This document shows positions 61,742 through 64,000 of a DNA stretch of 64,000 nucleotides, piece after piece. Source of the stretch: Gallionella sp. (GTDB lineage Bacteria > Pseudomonadota > Gammaproteobacteria > Burkholderiales > Gallionellaceae); the NCBI GenBank assembly GCA_030682375.1, contig JAUXOL010000013.1, forward strand, positions 1-64,000. The letters run 5' to 3'. The notes beneath the pieces are model-generated. The model did no database searches and was not told the DNA's origin. It worked only from the letters and a program-made list of their open reading frames with translations. Numbering within the stretch: position 1 is the first letter of the stretch; each line of letters starts with the position of its first letter. A program made the translations under genes and the position numbers.

Positions 61742-63019
61742 ATGAGCGAACACCACACATCCGCGCACCCGATTCTCGAACCATTGGACTATGAATTAAC
61801 GCCTGATGACGCTCGCCTTTTCATGAAAGGCGAACTTCTCGATGTTTACGAGTTGTTGTGGAGCGCAGGTGTCGCAACTGCGATGGATGGTCCCGCATTA
61901 CGTCGTGAAATACTGGAAGTGCAATTACGTACATCGACAATGAATCCAACTTCAGATTCGAGCTTAGGCTTGCTGGCAGTCCAGATGCGCTGCCTTGATC
62001 AAGGTTGGAGCCCACTGCTAACGTCTGAAACTCAGTACTCAGAGGTGGGTGCTCCAAACATTGCTGCGTTTTTTCCAGATGTTCTGACTGACGCACTAGA
62101 TGCATGTGGCCAAGCGCACATTGACGGTAACGGGCGACGCTATCGTTCTGCCGACATGTGCACACAACTCGCCACGTTACTAGGGCGAACCGCTACTTGG
62201 GAGACTGAAGTTACCACACTAACTGATCCCGCGCTCAGCCTCGACCAAGTGATCGAGTTAATGGAAAAAAATGGAATTGGGAGACCTTCAACATTCGCGG
62301 ATAGACTATCCGCAGCGATCGATAATGATTTAGTACGCCACAACCAGGCAACAAATCGGCTGGAGATCGGTGATTATGGCGAAAAGGTATTAGCAGCACT
62401 AACTACCCTACCTGCCAGTGCCGTTGTGGATGCGGCGTTTAGTGCGGATCTTGAAATGGCGTTAAAAGCCATCGAAACTGATCATTCACTTGCCGGAGAT
62501 ATAGTGCGCCAATTCTGCGAAAGAGCTTTAGGTACAGATTCTTCGCTCGCTGATTGGCTTGATGAGCAGGTCATCGATGGAGAGAGTCTAAACGAATCTA
62601 TCGCCCGTGCCGACGCGATCCTGCCTTCGGCGAACAGTTGGAGTTCCTTTGCGCTCCCGGCTGGCATGTCCCCAGAGCAATTGGCGATAAAGCCTGATGA
62701 GGCGATCTCGTTGCGCGCTGAGATCGATACGATCCTCGCGGCACCAGACCGAAATAGATGGAAACGGCGTTCGCCTCGCCAACGGGCTGCGTGTCGCCTT
62801 GCTGTATTAGCAATGGCAAGCACCACATTCTCGGCTGAAGGTTTAGTTGCACTGGCATCGCGCGATATCGTGCTGCGCTGGTGGATCGACTTGGCACCAC
62901 AAGAGGCGCCGCTTTCTGACGATGAATTTGAAGAGATACAGGTGGCATTGCTGATGCTTGATCCTGTAGCAAAAGCAGACCTCGCGGCGTTGGCTGTTCG
63001 AGTCGATCTGTCGCTATAG
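61742..63019 (+). CDS. C-terminal half of the split type IA topoisomerase
   Basis: A 425-residue protein continuing the topoisomerase IA fold. HPILEPLDYELTPDDARLF matches HEAIRPTD and what follows in TopA; VYELLWSAGVATAM matches LYxLIWxRFVASQM; VIELMEKNGIGRPSTFADRL and LEIGDYGEKVL match the C-terminal gate region. The last 170 residues are not recognised. It is in the same frame as the upstream gene, separated by one TAA and one codon, so the two could be translated separately with coupling, joined by readthrough, or be one gene broken by a nonsense mutation. The ribosome site (AGAAG) is weak. Confidence 0.72.
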   Translation: MSEHHTSAHPILEPLDYELTPDDARLFMKGELLDVYELLWSAGVATAMDGPALRREILEVQLRTSTMNPTSDSSLGLLAVQMRCLDQGWSPLLTSETQYSEVGAPNIAAFFPDVLTDALDACGQAHIDGNGRRYRSADMCTQLATLLGRTATWETEVTTLTDPALSLDQVIELMEKNGIGRPSTFADRLSAAIDNDLVRHNQATNRLEIGDYGEKVLAALTTLPASAVVDAAFSADLEMALKAIETDHSLAGDIVRQFCERALGTDSSLADWLDEQVIDGESLNESIARADAILPSANSWSSFALPAGMSPEQLAIKPDEAISLRAEIDTILAAPDRNRWKRRSPRQRAACRLAVLAMASTTFSAEGLVALASRDIVLRWWIDLAPQEAPLSDDEFEEIQVALLMLDPVAKADLAALAVRVDLSL

Positions 63020-63045
63020 CAATAACTTAAAGGAGAATCAACTCG

Positions 63046-63807
63046 ATGGGCTTCATTTCCTATCCGAGAACAGCAGCCGAATTAAGGGCAGTCCTGTCGC
63101 TTGGCTACCAAGAAGTGCTTAGGTTGTTGCGCACAAAACAATTGCGAATCAACCTGCGCAGCTATCTGAGACATCTATTCAAGGAAAATCAATACGACGA
63201 TCAAGCAATCGATCAGTTAAACAAAAAACTGTTCGCATGGCAGGAAGCGCGCAAAGAGGCAGGACTACCCTGCGGAGCACTTGTCTACCATCATTCTGGA
63301 GTCAGAAATCTACATGGTTTCAAAATCACTATGATCCAATACGAAAAGAAGGCTGATCGGGCTATCTACGTGAAAGAACGGGAGAAAGAATTCAGGCCGA
63401 TTCGCAAAGCGTGGCTGAAAGATATCGCCGTTCGGAACGCCAAGGAGCTGGAAGCTGCTGGCATACCCCGAAGCGAAATTGAAAAAATGGCAAAGTATGG
63501 AATAACTCCGACGGATTCCAATGGCAAACCGTGGTATCAGGTTCATCATAGGCTCCCTCTGGACGACGGAGGTACCAACGATCCAAAAAATTTCATTCTC
63601 ATCCGCAACGACGTTGAGCACCGAGCCGTACATGGTTACTACAACCCAGCGGAGCTTCGTATCGACCGACTCGCCTATGGAAGCATTGCGGAAGTCGCAT
63701 TACCAATGCCACCGGAAGATACGATCATCTACCCGAACCCCGCGCTCGGCTATGTAGCTGAGATTGTCCCACATGCCGATTTTTTAGAGATATACCATGA
63801 TGATTGA
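63046..63807 (+). CDS. HNH-family nuclease, possible toxin
   Basis: A 253-residue protein. Residues about 165-205 form an HNH-type nuclease core (WYQVHHRLPLDDGGTND, NFILIRNDVEHRAVHGYYNP), like toxin domains of polymorphic toxins. The helical region before it (KEFRPIRKAWLKDIAVRNAK) has a similar charge pattern to such toxins. The N-terminus reads MGFISYPRTAAEL, which closely resembles the active-site tyrosine motif of type IA topoisomerases. A strong AAGGAGA site precedes the ATG. The next gene, overlapping its stop, encodes an immunity-like protein. Confidence 0.72.
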   Translation: MGFISYPRTAAELRAVLSLGYQEVLRLLRTKQLRINLRSYLRHLFKENQYDDQAIDQLNKKLFAWQEARKEAGLPCGALVYHHSGVRNLHGFKITMIQYEKKADRAIYVKEREKEFRPIRKAWLKDIAVRNAKELEAAGIPRSEIEKMAKYGITPTDSNGKPWYQVHHRLPLDDGGTNDPKNFILIRNDVEHRAVHGYYNPAELRIDRLAYGSIAEVALPMPPEDTIIYPNPALGYVAEIVPHADFLEIYHDD

Positions 63808-64000
63808 AGACTTGGTCGATAACATAACATTGTTCCTTAAAGACGGAGCGGCATCAGCCATCCCGCGGCCCTGTAGCGAAGACGAAATTTCTAAGGCAGA
63901 AACCGCATTTTCAGCTGAGTTTCATCATGTTTTTCCCGAAGCTTACAAGCGTGTTTTGCGTCGAGCGAATGGCCTTGCTCACAATGGTCTCATCATTTGG
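63797..64000 (+). CDS. SMI1/KNR4 (YrhA-like) family protein, partial
   Basis: The frame is open to the end of the window (68 codons seen). The pattern EDEISKAETAFSAEFHHVFP and YKRVLRRANGLAHNGLIIW fits the beginning of SMI1/KNR4-superfamily proteins, widespread as immunity proteins against nuclease toxins. Its start overlaps the HNH gene by 11 bases, the usual toxin-immunity layout. The 3' part lies outside the window. Confidence 0.68.
   Translation, partial: MMIEDLVDNITLFLKDGAASAIPRPCSEDEISKAETAFSAEFHHVFPEAYKRVLRRANGLAHNGLIIW

Overview
The window is chromosomal DNA of a Gram-negative betaproteobacterium, most likely of the Nitrosomonadales/Gallionellaceae type. This is inferred from gene content and order: a PTS-Ntr block with HPr kinase (rpoN-hpf-ptsN-hprK-rapZ) beside kdsD-kdsC-lptCAB, a RegB/RegA redox pair, miaB-phoH-ybeY-corC, an RNB nuclease-TonB-aroE-mtgA run, and glyQ-glyS-gmhB-plsC. 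Lines counted by hand give about 63% G+C in the core. No rRNA, tRNA or CRISPR array was found.

Layout. 1-9 kb: the end of a hybrid sensor kinase, DAHP synthase, slmA, a HAD nucleotidase, argB, a periplasmic copper chaperone divergent from a RegB-like kinase with a Met/His-rich loop and its RegA-like regulator, then HDOD and CZB signalling proteins. 9-22.6 kb: dacC, a D-amino-acid aminotransferase, ybeD and lipB in one overlapping run; a Gx-transporter/NusG-domain-II pair; the rapZ to kdsD block on the minus strand; a Kef-type antiporter. 22.6-26.7 kb: a c-di-GMP-I riboswitch ahead of a Cys-rich 64-residue ORF, an alcohol dehydrogenase next to a truncated hydrolase, a diguanylate cyclase, and an intact plus an internally deleted GIY-YIG gene. 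26.7-50.8 kb: phrB, lnt, rluF, tal, corC, ybeY, phoH, miaB, a 30-residue membrane peptide, a cytochrome c, RNB nuclease, TonB, aroE (mosaic), mtgA, mgtE, a histone H1-like protein, lysA-lptM, cyaY, a YgjP-type protease, plsC, gmhB, glyS, glyQ and ubiX. Short palindromic repeats lie between genes and in places inside them.

50.8-64 kb is an accessory island. It has visibly lower G+C (about 43% in one counted line), an IS1595-family transposase, and genes outside the core repertoire. Two systems stand out. (1) A graspetide (omega-ester RiPP) cluster: three tandem precursor peptides share a Thr/Glu/Asp-rich C-terminal core and are followed, with overlap, by an ATP-grasp ligase and two membrane proteins, one with an OmpA-like C-terminus. 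(2) A 1734-residue protein joining a UPF1/Dna2-like SF1 helicase to the Toprim half of a type IA topoisomerase. The rest of the topoisomerase follows in the same frame after a single UAA codon, and the usual catalytic tyrosine motif is not where it should be. Downstream are an HNH nuclease whose first residues read like a topoisomerase IA tyrosine motif, and a partial SMI1/KNR4 (YrhA-like) immunity-type gene. I know of no named system with this helicase-topoisomerase arrangement; it resembles reverse gyrase with a different helicase superfamily and a damaged or displaced active site.
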